Assembly: GCA_009377445.1 (NCBI GenBank)
Contig: WHUA01000019.1
Location: forward strand, 1-64,000
Origin: Alphaproteobacteria bacterium
Lineage (GTDB): Bacteria; Pseudomonadota; Alphaproteobacteria; UBA8366
Length of the DNA: 64,000 bases
Reading direction: 5' to 3'
Shown here: piece by piece, positions 51,009-59,891 of the stretch
How positions within the stretch are numbered: position 1 is the first letter of the stretch
Layout of the letters: the number at the start of each line of letters is the position of its first letter
Position numbers and translations under genes: made by a program
Notes under the pieces: model-generated
Databases searched by the model: none
What the model was told of the DNA's origin: nothing
The model's input: only the letters and a program-made list of their open reading frames with translations

Positions 51009-52367
51009 ATGCGACAGATCCATTTCGTTGCCTTCCTGCAGGCGCAGAACTGCACCACCCTGCCGTCGTCCTGGCGACATCCCGACGCGCGCACCGATAC
51101 CTATTCGCCGGACTACTACCAGCACATCGGCCGCGTGCTGGAGGCGGGCAAGTTCGACATCGGCTTTTTCGACGACCGCCTGGCGATGCCCGACATGTAT
51201 TCCGGCGACCATGCCCATACGGTCCAGAACGGCATCCGCTGCGTGAAGATGGACCCGGTGACCTGCCTGATGGCGATGGGCGCGGCGACCAAGCACCTCG
51301 GCCTCGGCGCCACCTACTCCACGACCTACTACGAGCCCTTCCACGTCGCCCGCCTGTTCCAGACGGTCGACCTGATGACGCGCGGCCGCGCCGCCTGGAA
51401 CGTCGTGACCTCGGTCAACGACAACGAAGCGCGCAACATGGGCCGCGAGGGCGTCATCGCGCACGACACGCGCTATGACCGCGCCGACGAGTTCCTGGAA
51501 GTGGTGCTCGGCCATTGGGATAGCTGGGACGACGACGCCATCGTCGCCGACAAGGCCAACAACCTCTACGCCCGGCCCGACAAGGTCCGGCGCATCGACT
51601 ACAGGGGCAAGTTCCTCAGCTCGCGCGGGCCTTTCACGGTGCCGCGCTCGCCGCAGGGCCACCCGGTCGTCATCCAGGCGGGACAGAGCGGCCGCGGCAA
51701 GCGCTTCGCGTCGCGCTGGGGCGAGCTGATTTTCGTCAACTACCGCAACATCGAGGAAGCCAGGAAGAACTATGCCGAGCTGAAGGACGGCGCAGCCAAG
51801 CTCGGGCGCAATCCCGACCACATGAAGATCACCACGCTCGCCTACGTCATGACCGGCGGGAGCAAATCCGAGGCCGAAGACAAGAAGGCGGCCTACGACA
51901 AGCTGAGCAACGACATCGACCAGCTTTCGCTGCTGTCGGAAGCGCTCAACTTCGACTTCGCGACCAAGGGCATGGACGAGCCCTTCACGGACGCGGAGAT
52001 ACAAGGCATCGAGGGCATGCAGGCCATGCGCGACCGGGTGTTGGCGAGCGGCAAGAAGAACCCGACGGTGCGCGACTTCATGGAGATCACCGGGCGCGGC
52101 CTGCTCAACAACGCCTGGGTCGGCGGGCCGAAGGAGATCGCCGACAAGATGGAGGAGTGGTTCACAGCGCCGGTCTGCGACGGCTTCGTCATCGGCCCGA
52201 CGCACCAGCCGGGCTCCTTCGAGGAGTTCGTGAAATACATCGTGCCGGAGCTGCAGAAGCGCGGCCTCTACCGCAAGGAATATTCCGGCGCGACGCTGCG
52301 CGATCATCTCGGCTTGCCGCGGCCGGCGATCGGGGCGTGGCGCACGAAGGCCGACGCGGCGGATTGA
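51009..52367 (+). CDS. LLM-class flavin-dependent monooxygenase (NtaA/SnaA type)
   Basis: The 452-residue protein follows GAGGGA. It shows the NtaA/SnaA/DszA subgroup pattern: MRQIHFVAFLQAQNCTTLPS, WRHPDARTDTYSPDYYQHIG, GKFDIGFFDDRLAMP, HLGLGATYSTTYYEPFHVAR, RAAWNVVTSVNDNEARNMGR and PVVIQAGQSGRGKRFASRWG. These enzymes use FMNH2 from a separate reductase to oxidise aminocarboxylates, sulfur heterocycles or similar compounds. No flavin reductase is adjacent. It is divergent from the SDR gene. Confidence 0.92.
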   Translation: MRQIHFVAFLQAQNCTTLPSSWRHPDARTDTYSPDYYQHIGRVLEAGKFDIGFFDDRLAMPDMYSGDHAHTVQNGIRCVKMDPVTCLMAMGAATKHLGLGATYSTTYYEPFHVARLFQTVDLMTRGRAAWNVVTSVNDNEARNMGREGVIAHDTRYDRADEFLEVVLGHWDSWDDDAIVADKANNLYARPDKVRRIDYRGKFLSSRGPFTVPRSPQGHPVVIQAGQSGRGKRFASRWGELIFVNYRNIEEARKNYAELKDGAAKLGRNPDHMKITTLAYVMTGGSKSEAEDKKAAYDKLSNDIDQLSLLSEALNFDFATKGMDEPFTDAEIQGIEGMQAMRDRVLASGKKNPTVRDFMEITGRGLLNNAWVGGPKEIADKMEEWFTAPVCDGFVIGPTHQPGSFEEFVKYIVPELQKRGLYRKEYSGATLRDHLGLPRPAIGAWRTKADAAD

Positions 52368-52460
52368 GGCGCGACTGCGCGGCGCAGCCGCTTCAAATCA
52401 AGCTCTCCGCCGCGCTGGATGAATAGACGTGAGCGGTAGCGGCCGTCTGTCAGGGCTCCG

Positions 52461-52973
52461 CTACGAGGCGAGCAGTTCCACGACTTTCTCCGGATCCCGA
52501 TCGATCAATTGCAGCAACATGGCGGCGGGTCCGTCCGGTTTCGTCCGGCCCTGTTCCCAATTCCGCACCGTCGCAACATCGAGACCGAAGCGGCCGGCGA
52601 AGTCTTCCTGACTGATGCCGAGTCGCGCACGCAACTCCTTTACATCGACAGACTTCCGCCTTATCCGATGCAACGCCACGTTTTCGCTCATCATCTTTTT
52701 TTTCAGAACGTCGTACCGCCCGACGGACGGCGCCTCCACATAAGCCGTCCTGCCGCCGGCAAGGTCGTCGACCGTCTTCTTTGCAGCACGCACCGAAACG
52801 CCCGCTCTTACAAGAAGGCGGGCAATTTCGAACATGTCGCCGAGATTCCTGGAGGTGGGCGGCATCAAGAGCAACTTGATGTCCTCACCGCCTGAATTCA
52901 ATTGGCCGAACGATTCGTCCCGCACCTGCACCCGACGTCCGGCGCGCTTCTTCAATTCGGATACGGTCGACAT
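52461..52973 (-). CDS. XRE-type DNA-binding protein, probable antitoxin
   Basis: The ATG at 52973 gives 170 residues. The N-terminal part is MSTVSELKKRAGRRVQVRDE with DIKLLLMPPTSRNLGDMFEI. The C-terminal HTH is VDVKELRARLGISQEDFAGR followed by FGLDVATVRNWEQGRTKPDG, a clear XRE/Cro fold. The layout, toxin-like short gene first and an XRE protein second with overlapping frames, is that of HigBA-type systems. The antitoxin would neutralise the 52885 product and repress the shared promoter. Confidence 0.75.
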   Translation of the reverse strand: MSTVSELKKRAGRRVQVRDESFGQLNSGGEDIKLLLMPPTSRNLGDMFEIARLLVRAGVSVRAAKKTVDDLAGGRTAYVEAPSVGRYDVLKKKMMSENVALHRIRRKSVDVKELRARLGISQEDFAGRFGLDVATVRNWEQGRTKPDGPAAMLLQLIDRDPEKVVELLAS

Positions 52974-53211
52974 CGAATACCTCCATTGCCGCTCGAGCCA
53001 TTTCGCGGAGAATCCGTCCGCCAAGCTCTCCCGGCTTCAGTTCAAGTCCATAAATCGCGAACTGCCGCAGCACCGCCGTCCTTCCTGTAAGCTCGACTTC
53101 CGCCCAGAGCTGCACGGCATTGCCTGTCGGCATCGTGACGATCAGTGCGACCAGATCCCCTTCGGACAGCTCCTCGTCCAGCACAAATGAGAATCCACGC
53201 CCCCTCGCCAT
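52885..53211 (-). CDS. Toxin-like small protein upstream of the XRE gene
   Basis: The 108-residue protein reads MARGRGFSFVLDEELSEGDL, VALIVTMPTGNAVQLWAEVE, LREMARAAMEVFDVDRIRIE and EARRTSGAGAGRIVRPIEFR. The end (DRIRIEEARRTSGAGAGRIV) resembles the C-termini of small RNase-type toxin domains found in other bacteria, though I cannot name a family. It overlaps the XRE gene by 89 bases, far more than a usual operon overlap, which points to strict stoichiometric coupling. The operator at 53221 lies just upstream. Confidence 0.6.
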   Translation of the reverse strand: MARGRGFSFVLDEELSEGDLVALIVTMPTGNAVQLWAEVELTGRTAVLRQFAIYGLELKPGELGGRILREMARAAMEVFDVDRIRIEEARRTSGAGAGRIVRPIEFRR

Positions 53212-53220
53212 GCATTAATA

Positions 53221-53235
53221 TACGCTAATAGCGTA
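53221..53235. promoter_or_regulatory. Palindromic operator of the toxin-antitoxin-like pair
   Basis: TACGCTAATAGCGTA is a 6+3+6 inverted repeat located 10 bases upstream of the toxin-like start in an AT-rich stretch. Antitoxins with an XRE domain bind such sites. It is the only clear palindrome in this short promoter. Confidence 0.5.
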
Positions 53236-53326
53236 CATATATCAAGGCGAACCGAAGCAACAAACAGGCAAACCGCCGCGGCGATGCCACGGCGGTACCG
53301 TATTCAGCAGTGGGACGGCAATAGGA

Positions 53327-53833
53327 TCAGGCGGCGGTGCCGGCGACCGGCGTGCTGTTGTAGGCGCCGGGGCTGTTCCAGAAACGCTCCAGGCGCTGCA
53401 GGACAGCATTGGCCTGTTGCAGGTCGTGGCCGTTCATGGCGCCGCTGCCCATGCGGTCGGCATGCCGCTTGAACATGTCGTCGAGACGCGTCCAAAGCTG
53501 CAGCCCCTTGTCCGAAGCGCGGACGCGGACCGAGCGCTTGTCGTGCGTCGAGCGCTCCTGCGCGAGGTAGTCGTTCTCGACCATCTTGCGCACGTTGTAG
53601 GACACGTTGGAGCCGAGGTAATAGCCCCGGTTGGTGAGCTCGCCCACCGTCAGGTCGTCCTTGCCGATATTGTAGAGGATCAGCGCCTGAATATTGTTGA
53701 TGTCCTGCACGCCCAGCCGGTCGAGCTCGCCCTTGACGACCTCGAGGAACTGGCGGTGCAGCCGCTCGATGAGATGAATGGAATCGAGATACTCGTTGAA
53801 CACGGGCTGTCTCACATCCTTGCGGTGCGTCAC
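53327..53833 (-). CDS. MarR-family transcriptional regulator
   Basis: A GTG start gives 168 residues. Winged helix-turn-helix: INNIQALILYNIGKDDLTVG, ELTNRGYYLGSNVSYNVRKM, VENDYLAQERSTHDKRSVRV. The N- and C-terminal helices form the dimer (EYLDSIHLIERLHRQFLEVV). The sequence resembles LdtR/RosR-type regulators of alphaproteobacteria, which control envelope or stress genes. It lies downstream of the valine-degradation genes on the same strand but in its own unit. Confidence 0.88.
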   Translation of the reverse strand: MTHRKDVRQPVFNEYLDSIHLIERLHRQFLEVVKGELDRLGVQDINNIQALILYNIGKDDLTVGELTNRGYYLGSNVSYNVRKMVENDYLAQERSTHDKRSVRVRASDKGLQLWTRLDDMFKRHADRMGSGAMNGHDLQQANAVLQRLERFWNSPGAYNSTPVAGTAA

Positions 53834-53921
53834 CTTGTCCTACAAAAGGGCGGCGACGGCTGCCGTTATGTCCATAGTTAATGCCTTACTGATCCTTTTC
53901 TAGTATGTCATTACTAACAAA

Positions 53922-53953
53922 TATTTAAAATAAACTCGCGTATTTAAAATAAA
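53922..53953. promoter_or_regulatory. Direct repeats upstream of the MarR gene
   Basis: TATTTAAAATAAA occurs at 53922-53934 and again at 53941-53953, 19 bp apart (about two helical turns). The second copy contains the stop codon of mmsB. The repeats stand about 90 bp before the MarR start and may be its own binding sites. Confidence 0.35.
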
Positions 53954-54852
53954 TCCCCAACTTTTCCTTCGCCGCGCAGCATGCGGATGATGCCCGAAAA
54001 GTCGGCCGGCGCGCCGCCGGACTGGGCGAAAAGGCCGTACAGCGCCGTTGCCGCGGCCCCGAGCGGGGTCGCCACATCGGCGTCGCGGGCGGCTTCCTGG
54101 CTCAGCTTGAGGTCCTTCAGCATCATCGCCGCCGTAAATCCCGCCTTGTAGTTGTTGTTGGCGGGCGAGGCCGGCACCGGGCCCGGCACGGGACAATAGC
54201 TGTTCAGCGCCCAGCACTGGCTCGTCGCCGTGCTGGCGATGTCGTAGAGCTTCTGGGCGTCGAGGCCGAGCTTCTCGGCCAGCAGGAAGCCCTCGCACAC
54301 GCCGATGATCTCGATCGCCAGCATCATGTTGTTGCAGAGCTTCGCCGCCTGGCCGTTGCCGGGGCCACCCGCATGGATGACGTTCCTGCCCATGCCCTCC
54401 AGGATCGGCTTGGCGCGCACAAAGGCGCGCTCCGTGCCGCCGACCATGATTGTGAGCGTGCCGGCCGCCGCCCCGCCGACGCCGCCGGAGACCGGGCCGT
54501 CGATCATGTCGTGCCCGGCTTCCGCCGCCGCCGCATTCACGGCGCGAATGGTGGCGACGTCCGCCGTGGTGCAGTCGATCAGCAACGTGCCCTTGGGCGC
54601 CGTCGCGATGATTTTTCCCGCGCCGAGGTAGACGTCGTGCACCTGCGGTCCCGCGGGCAGCATGGTGACGACCGCTTCTACACCCGTCGCGGCGTCCGTC
54701 GCGCTCTTCGCCGCCTTGGCGCCCTCCTTGACGAGAGCCGCCACCGGCGCGGGCGCGACATCGAACACCTTGAGCGAATGCCCGGCCTTGATCAGGTTGC
54801 GCGCCATCGGCCCGCCCATGTTGCCGAGCCCGATGAATCCGATGGTGGTCAT
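53944..54852 (-). CDS. mmsB: 3-hydroxyisobutyrate dehydrogenase
   Basis: The 302-residue enzyme oxidises 3-hydroxyisobutyrate to methylmalonate semialdehyde with NAD. Blocks: TTIGFIGLGNMGGPMARNLI (Rossmann), MIDGPVSGGVGGAAAGTLTI and GPGNGQAAKLCNNMMLAIEI with the catalytic Lys, then KLYDIASTATSQCWALNSYC. It is the last of three valine-degradation genes here, 75 bp after the hydrolase gene, with a single family A repeat arm between. Confidence 0.95.
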   Translation of the reverse strand: MTTIGFIGLGNMGGPMARNLIKAGHSLKVFDVAPAPVAALVKEGAKAAKSATDAATGVEAVVTMLPAGPQVHDVYLGAGKIIATAPKGTLLIDCTTADVATIRAVNAAAAEAGHDMIDGPVSGGVGGAAAGTLTIMVGGTERAFVRAKPILEGMGRNVIHAGGPGNGQAAKLCNNMMLAIEIIGVCEGFLLAEKLGLDAQKLYDIASTATSQCWALNSYCPVPGPVPASPANNNYKAGFTAAMMLKDLKLSQEAARDADVATPLGAAATALYGLFAQSGGAPADFSGIIRMLRGEGKVGDLF

Positions 54853-54893
54853 GTCGTTTCTCCTTCCGTGGTCGGGCGGTGTGCCACCTCATC

Positions 54894-54915
54894 CTTCGAC
54901 GAGCTCAGGATGAGG
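54894..54915. repeat. Dispersed repeat family A, single arm
   Basis: CTTCGACGAGCTCAGGATGA followed by GG lies between mmsB and the hydrolase gene. With the preceding CCTCATCCT (54887-54895) it forms its own 9-bp hairpin. It has no inverted partner nearby. Confidence 0.7.
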
Positions 54916-54927
54916 TCCGTGTGTGCG

Positions 54928-55962
54928 CTACTCGAAGGTTAGCTCCGCCGCGCCGAGGGGCGCAAAATATTCCGCGACCGCGGCGGCGCTCACCGCGTCG
55001 AGCCGGGCCGGCCGCCAGCGCGGCGCCTGGTCCTTGTCGATGACCACGGCCCGCACGCCTTCGAAGAAATCGTGCCCCGCCGTGAGGTGCTGGCTGAGCC
55101 GGTATTCCATGCGCATGCAATCGTCGAAGCCGAGCGTCGCGCCGAGGCGGATCTGGCGAAGTGCGATCTTCTGGCTGGTCGGCGACTTGCCTGCCATGGC
55201 GCGGAGCGTCGCCTCGGCCCAACCCGTGCCTTCACGCTCCAGCGCTCCGACGATCGCTTCGACCGTATCGGCAGCGAAGCAGCGGTCGATCGCCGCGCGA
55301 TGCTCGGCCAGCGGCGCGTCTCCGGCGTCGCCCGCAAAGGCGCTCAGCACGGTTTCAATATCGCTGCTGCCGCGCAGCGCATCGATCAGCGCGCCGTGCC
55401 GCGCCGCCGGCACGAAAACGTGGGCGATGCCGGCATAGAGGCAGTCCGCCGCCCGGAGCCGCGCCCCGGTCAGCGCGATGTACACGCCCATCTTCCCCGG
55501 CATGCGCGGCAGGAAATGCGAGCCGCCGACGTCGGGAAACAGCCCGATCCCGGTTTCCGGCATGGCGAAGACGGTCGCTTCGCACACGACCCGATGGCGC
55601 GCGTGCGCCGACACGCCGACGCCGCCCCCCATCGTGATCCCATTCATCAGCGCGACGTACGGCTTGGGATAGTGGAAGATCGCCTGATTGAGACGATATT
55701 CCGCGCGGAAGAAGTCGGCCGTGATCGCCGTCCCGCGCCCGTCGTAGAGCGCGCGGATGTCGCCGCCCGCGCAGAATCCCTTCTCCCCGGCGCCGCGTAC
55801 GGCGACCCGCTCGACATTCGGGTTTGTTGCCCAGGCGTCGAGCTGCGCATGGAAGCGGAGGATCATGTCGAGCGTCAGCGCATTCAGCGCCGCCGGCCGG
55901 TTGAGCGTCACCAGGGCCAAGCCGTCCGAGGCGTCGAACAGGATTTCCGGCGCGTCCGTCAT
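54928..55962 (-). CDS. 3-hydroxyisobutyryl-CoA hydrolase (enoyl-CoA hydratase/isomerase family)
   Basis: The 344-residue protein has the crotonase fold. VRGAGEKGFCAGGDIRALYD is the oxyanion and CoA site, YRLNQAIFHYPKPYVALMNG with ITMGGGVGVSAHARHRVV follows, and MPETGIGLFPDVGGSHFLPR carries the catalytic Glu and Asp as in the mammalian hydrolase. It hydrolyses 3-hydroxyisobutyryl-CoA in valine breakdown. Its start overlaps the acyl-CoA dehydrogenase stop by 4 bases (ATGA). The order dehydrogenase-hydrolase-mmsB gives consecutive steps, apart from a hydratase step encoded elsewhere. Confidence 0.93.
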   Translation of the reverse strand: MTDAPEILFDASDGLALVTLNRPAALNALTLDMILRFHAQLDAWATNPNVERVAVRGAGEKGFCAGGDIRALYDGRGTAITADFFRAEYRLNQAIFHYPKPYVALMNGITMGGGVGVSAHARHRVVCEATVFAMPETGIGLFPDVGGSHFLPRMPGKMGVYIALTGARLRAADCLYAGIAHVFVPAARHGALIDALRGSSDIETVLSAFAGDAGDAPLAEHRAAIDRCFAADTVEAIVGALEREGTGWAEATLRAMAGKSPTSQKIALRQIRLGATLGFDDCMRMEYRLSQHLTAGHDFFEGVRAVVIDKDQAPRWRPARLDAVSAAAVAEYFAPLGAAELTFE

Positions 55963-57098
55963 TCCTTCAGCAGCGCCCGCGCGATGATCACGCGCATCAC
56001 CTCGTTGGTGCCTTCCAGTATCTGGTGGACGCGCAGGTCGCGGACGATGCGCTCGACCGGATAGTCGCGGATGTAGCCGTAGCCGCCATGAAGCTGCAAC
56101 GCCTCGTTCGCCACCTGGAAGCCGGTATCGGTCGCGAAGCGCTTCGCCATGGCGCAGAACACGGTGGCGTCCGCGTCGCCCGCGTCGAGCTTCGCCGCCG
56201 CGCGGTGGACCATGAGGCGCGCCGCCTCCAGCTCCGTCGCCATGTCGGCGAGGCGGAATTGCAGCGCCTGGAAGTCGGCGAGGCGCTGTCCGAACTGCCG
56301 CCGCTCGAGCATATGTGCGCGGGCGGCCTCGAGGCAGGCGCGCGCGCCGCCGAGCGAGCAGGCGGCAATGTTGAGGCGGCCGCCGTCGAGCCCCTTCATG
56401 GCGATGCGGAAGCCCTCGCCCTCCTTGCCGATGCGGTTGGCGACGGGCACGCGGCAGCCCTCGAAGATCACGGCGGCGGTCGGCTGGCTGTTCCAGCCCA
56501 TCTTCTTCTCGCGCTTGCCGAAGCTCAGGCCCGGCGCGCCCTTCTCCACCACGAGGCAGGAGATGCCGTCCGCCCCCGCCCCGCCCGTCCGCACCATGCA
56601 GACGTAGACGTCGCTAACCGACCCGCCGGAGATGAACGCTTTCGTCCCATCGAGGACATAGTGGTCGCCGTCGCGCACGGCGCGCGTCGCGAGCGCCGCC
56701 GCGTCCGAGCCCGCCCCCGGCTCGGTCAGGCAATAGCTCGCGAAATGCGCCATCGTCATCAGCTTCGGCAGCCAGCGGCGGCGCTGCGCCGCATCGCCGA
56801 AGCGGTCGATCATCCAGCTCGCCATGTTGTGGATCGAGATATAGGCGGCAGTGGACGGACAGGCCGCCGCCAGTTCCTCGAAGATTACCGCCGCATCGCG
56901 CCGCGCGAGCGCCGACCCGCCGAACGCCTCGCCGACATAGATTCCGGCGAAGCCGAGCGCCGCCGCCTTGCGCAGTGCGTCGACGGGAAAGGTCCCGTTC
57001 TCGTCCCATTCGGCGGCATGCGGCGCCATCTCCGCCGCGGCGAAGCCGCGGGCCGTCTGCTGGAATGCGCGCTGCTCCTCGCTCAGGTCGAAGGTCAT
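55959..57098 (-). CDS. Isobutyryl-CoA dehydrogenase (acyl-CoA dehydrogenase)
   Basis: The 379-residue flavoprotein has ASYCLTEPGAGSDAAALATR, YVLDGTKAFISGGSVSDVYV, RRQFGQRLADFQALQFRLAD and VHQILEGTNEVMRVIIARAL, which contains the catalytic Glu in EGTNE. The full set of active-site residues is present. It oxidises isobutyryl-CoA to methacrylyl-CoA. The name is chosen because it begins the valine operon (the family cannot be told from sequence alone). The intergenic space upstream also holds the promoter of the divergent cyclase. Confidence 0.9.
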   Translation of the reverse strand: MTFDLSEEQRAFQQTARGFAAAEMAPHAAEWDENGTFPVDALRKAAALGFAGIYVGEAFGGSALARRDAAVIFEELAAACPSTAAYISIHNMASWMIDRFGDAAQRRRWLPKLMTMAHFASYCLTEPGAGSDAAALATRAVRDGDHYVLDGTKAFISGGSVSDVYVCMVRTGGAGADGISCLVVEKGAPGLSFGKREKKMGWNSQPTAAVIFEGCRVPVANRIGKEGEGFRIAMKGLDGGRLNIAACSLGGARACLEAARAHMLERRQFGQRLADFQALQFRLADMATELEAARLMVHRAAAKLDAGDADATVFCAMAKRFATDTGFQVANEALQLHGGYGYIRDYPVERIVRDLRVHQILEGTNEVMRVIIARALLKE

Positions 57099-57281
57099 GG
57101 GCTCGCCGCCTGCTCGTTCGGTGGGCGGAGTCTACGCCGGGTGGGGGCACTGTCAAACAGCGGCCGGACAGGCGGCGTTCGGGCATTGCGTGTCGCCCTC
57201 ACGAAGACCGGATGAATCGTGATGGCATGTGTTTGGCGAAGACTGTTACTGTTTTGAGTGCGTGCGCACGTGGATCAATCA

Positions 57282-58616
57282 ATGGTAGCGACGGCCTTCG
57301 CCGAGGCGGAGCGAAACGGGCTGAAGATCGCGGTCAAATGCCGATTGGCCGCGCTCGTCCTGCTCGCGATCTACTTTGTCGCCTCGCGGTCGCCAGACCC
57401 GACCCGCGCGGGCGCCTTCATCGCCGCCCTTGCGGCGTTCGGCGCCCTCGGCGTCCTGCACCATGCGCTCATCGGATCGCGGTTCGATCGGCCCTGGATC
57501 AAATACCTCTTCGTCACCATCGATTTCGCGGTGCTGTCGGCCCTCGTCGCGACGCAGCCTGTCTACGCATCCGTCGATGTGCCGCAGGCGGTGATGTTCC
57601 GGATTCCGGTGTTCCCCTTCTACTTCGTCGTCCTGGGCGTTACGGCGTTCAGCTTCTCGCCGGGCCTTGTGATCTGGTCCGGCGTGTCGGGCGTCTGCGG
57701 CTGGCTCGGCGCCTTCGCCTGGTCCATCCGCGGCATGCCGGTGCGGCACGATTGGTCGACCATGGGGACGAGTCCCAGCACGGAATACTTTTCCGAGATC
57801 TTCTTCAGTCCCTACTTCATCGGCACCGGCAGCCGCGTCCAGGAAGCGATTGCGTTTCTTGTGGTCGCCCTGCTGATCGCCACCGTGATGTGGCGCGCAC
57901 GGCGCACCGTGCGCCGGCAGCTCGAGCTGGAGCAGGAACGCCGCGAGATTTCCGAGATATTCGGCAAGTACGTGCCCAAGGTCATCGCCGACGCCCTGAT
58001 CGCGGACCGCGGCCTGCTGGAACCGGTCGAGAAAACGGCGACGATCATGTTCCTCGACATCGCCGGCTTCACCAGCCTATCGGAAGCGGCAGGAGCGCGG
58101 CGGATCGTCGGCATCCTGAACGCGTTCTTCGACCACTCGGCACGAGTCATCTCGGCCCGCGGCGGGGTCGTGACCCAGTTTCAAGGCGACGGCATCCTGG
58201 CGACCTTCAATCTTCCGGTCGAAGACAGCCGGCACGCCGTCAACGCGCTCCTGGCCGCCCACGGCATCATCGATGCGGTCCGCAGCCGGGAGTTCGACGG
58301 TCAATCGCTGTCCGTCCGCGTCGGGATCTGCACCGGCGAGGTGATCGCCGGAAGCATCGGCGGCAGCGGCCGCCAGAACTACACGGTCTACGGCGACACG
58401 GTGAACCTCGCGTCGCGCCTCGAAGCGCTCAACAAGGAACACAGGACGGAGTTGCTCGTCGATGGCCCGACCGTGGCATTGCTCGACGACGCGCCTTTTC
58501 GAGCGGTGGGCGAGCTATCCGTGCGCGGCTTCAGCGCACCGGTCGCCGTCTACGCTCCGAACGGCGACACCTGGGCGCACCTGAGGCGGCTCGACGGCCT
58601 GAGCGTTCCGCACTAG
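57282..58616 (+). CDS. Membrane-bound class III adenylate/guanylate cyclase
   Basis: The start at 57282 (a GTG lies 24 bases upstream) gives 444 residues. Six hydrophobic segments lie within residues about 20-215, for example LAALVLLAIYFVASRSPD and EAIAFLVVALLIATVMW. A coiled linker (RRQLELEQERREISEIFGKY) leads to the catalytic domain. Its first metal Asp is in IMFLDIAGFTSLSEAAGARR, the second in VTQFQGDGILATFNLPVEDS, and the transition-state Asn/Arg are in YGDTVNLASRLEALNKEHRT. Thr/Asp in VYGDT favour cAMP. It makes a cyclic nucleotide at the membrane; the sensor input is unknown. It is divergent from the valine operon. Confidence 0.93.
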   Translation: MVATAFAEAERNGLKIAVKCRLAALVLLAIYFVASRSPDPTRAGAFIAALAAFGALGVLHHALIGSRFDRPWIKYLFVTIDFAVLSALVATQPVYASVDVPQAVMFRIPVFPFYFVVLGVTAFSFSPGLVIWSGVSGVCGWLGAFAWSIRGMPVRHDWSTMGTSPSTEYFSEIFFSPYFIGTGSRVQEAIAFLVVALLIATVMWRARRTVRRQLELEQERREISEIFGKYVPKVIADALIADRGLLEPVEKTATIMFLDIAGFTSLSEAAGARRIVGILNAFFDHSARVISARGGVVTQFQGDGILATFNLPVEDSRHAVNALLAAHGIIDAVRSREFDGQSLSVRVGICTGEVIAGSIGGSGRQNYTVYGDTVNLASRLEALNKEHRTELLVDGPTVALLDDAPFRAVGELSVRGFSAPVAVYAPNGDTWAHLRRLDGLSVPH

Positions 58617-58696
58617 GCGATTATCGCCCCTTCGCGCTTCTTTGCTACAGTCTCTGGCAGCACCAGCGCGCATCGACCAGGGACCGGAAACGACAC

Positions 58697-59881
58697 ATGC
58701 AGACACTGCCGCTCGCGGGCATTCGGGTGCTCGATCTCACGCAGATATTTCAGGGGCCCTATGCCTCCTTTCTGATGGCGATGGCGGGGGCCGATGTCGT
58801 CAAGGTCGAGCCGCCGGGCGGCGAGCGCATGCGACAGGGCAGCGGCGCGAACACGACGTTGTCCTTCGCCACGCTGAATTCGAACAAGAAGAGCCTGACG
58901 CTCGACCTGAAGCATCCGCGCGGCAAGGAACTGCTGAAATCCATGGCGGCGCAGGCGGACGTGCTGCTCGAGAATTTCGCGGCCGGCACCATGGACCGGC
59001 TCGGGCTCGGCTGGGAGGTCATGCGGGCGATCAACCCGCGCCTCGTCTACGGCTCGGCCACGGGATACGGCCTCACCGGCCCGGACCGCGACCTCCTCGC
59101 CATGGACCACACGATCCAGGCGGCGAGCGGCATCATGAGCATCACCGGCGAGGCCGGCGGGCCACCGGCGCGCGCGGGCGGCACGCCATGCGACATCATG
59201 GGCGGCATCCATCTCTATGCCGGCGTGCTGCAGGCGTTGCTCGGCCGCAACAGGACCGGCCAGGGCACGCTCGTCGAAGTCGCCATGGTCGAGGCGATGT
59301 ATTTCACGCTGACGAGCGACTTCGCCGCCTATCACCGCACCGGCGCGCTGCCGGAGCGCCGCGGCGACAAGACCCCGGCCAACACCGCGCCTTACGGACG
59401 CTACCGCTGCAAGGACGGCTGGATCGCGCTGATCTGCGTGAGCGAGGATCAATGGACGCGCATCCTGGAGGTCGTCGGCCGCACCGACCTCGCGGGCAAT
59501 CCGGATTACGCCGGGCGCGAGAAACGCCACGCCCGCGAAAGCGAGATCAACGCGATGATAGAGGCATGGTCGGCGAAGCTGTCGCGCGACGAGGCCTTCG
59601 CGGCCATGCGGAAGAACCGCGTGCCGGTGGCGCCGATCCGGAACCTTGAAGACGTGCGCAACGACCCGCACATGCATGCGCGCGGCACGCTCAGGCGCAT
59701 GCAGCATCCGGACATGGGCGAGATCGTCCTGCCCCGCGCGCCGATCCGCCTGTCGGACTACGCCTGCGCCGAGGTCGCGTTCTTTCCGGAGGCGGGCGCG
59801 AACGGCGCGGAAGTGCTCCGCGACTGGCTCGGGCTGAGCGCGGCGGAGATCGCGGAGCTGGAGAAGGATCGCGTTATCTAA
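58697..59881 (+). CDS. CaiB/BaiF-family CoA-transferase
   Basis: The ATG at 58697 gives 394 residues. The class III CoA-transferase pattern includes LAGIRVLDLTQIFQGPYASF, GADVVKVEPPGGERMRQGSG, LDLKHPRGKELLKSMAAQAD and LLAMDHTIQAASGIMSITGE, in which Asp is the nucleophile that forms the aspartyl-CoA anhydride. It transfers CoA between carboxylic acids; the substrates are not given by sequence. It follows the cyclase gene by about 80 bp on the same strand. Confidence 0.95.
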   Translation: MQTLPLAGIRVLDLTQIFQGPYASFLMAMAGADVVKVEPPGGERMRQGSGANTTLSFATLNSNKKSLTLDLKHPRGKELLKSMAAQADVLLENFAAGTMDRLGLGWEVMRAINPRLVYGSATGYGLTGPDRDLLAMDHTIQAASGIMSITGEAGGPPARAGGTPCDIMGGIHLYAGVLQALLGRNRTGQGTLVEVAMVEAMYFTLTSDFAAYHRTGALPERRGDKTPANTAPYGRYRCKDGWIALICVSEDQWTRILEVVGRTDLAGNPDYAGREKRHARESEINAMIEAWSAKLSRDEAFAAMRKNRVPVAPIRNLEDVRNDPHMHARGTLRRMQHPDMGEIVLPRAPIRLSDYACAEVAFFPEAGANGAEVLRDWLGLSAAEIAELEKDRVI

Positions 59882-59891
59882 GGCCCCGCGC

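Noticed and set aside
56975..58696. Long N-terminal extension of the CaiB-type gene
   Set aside because: It lies in another frame across the cyclase gene; the real start is the ATG at 58697 with family-length product.
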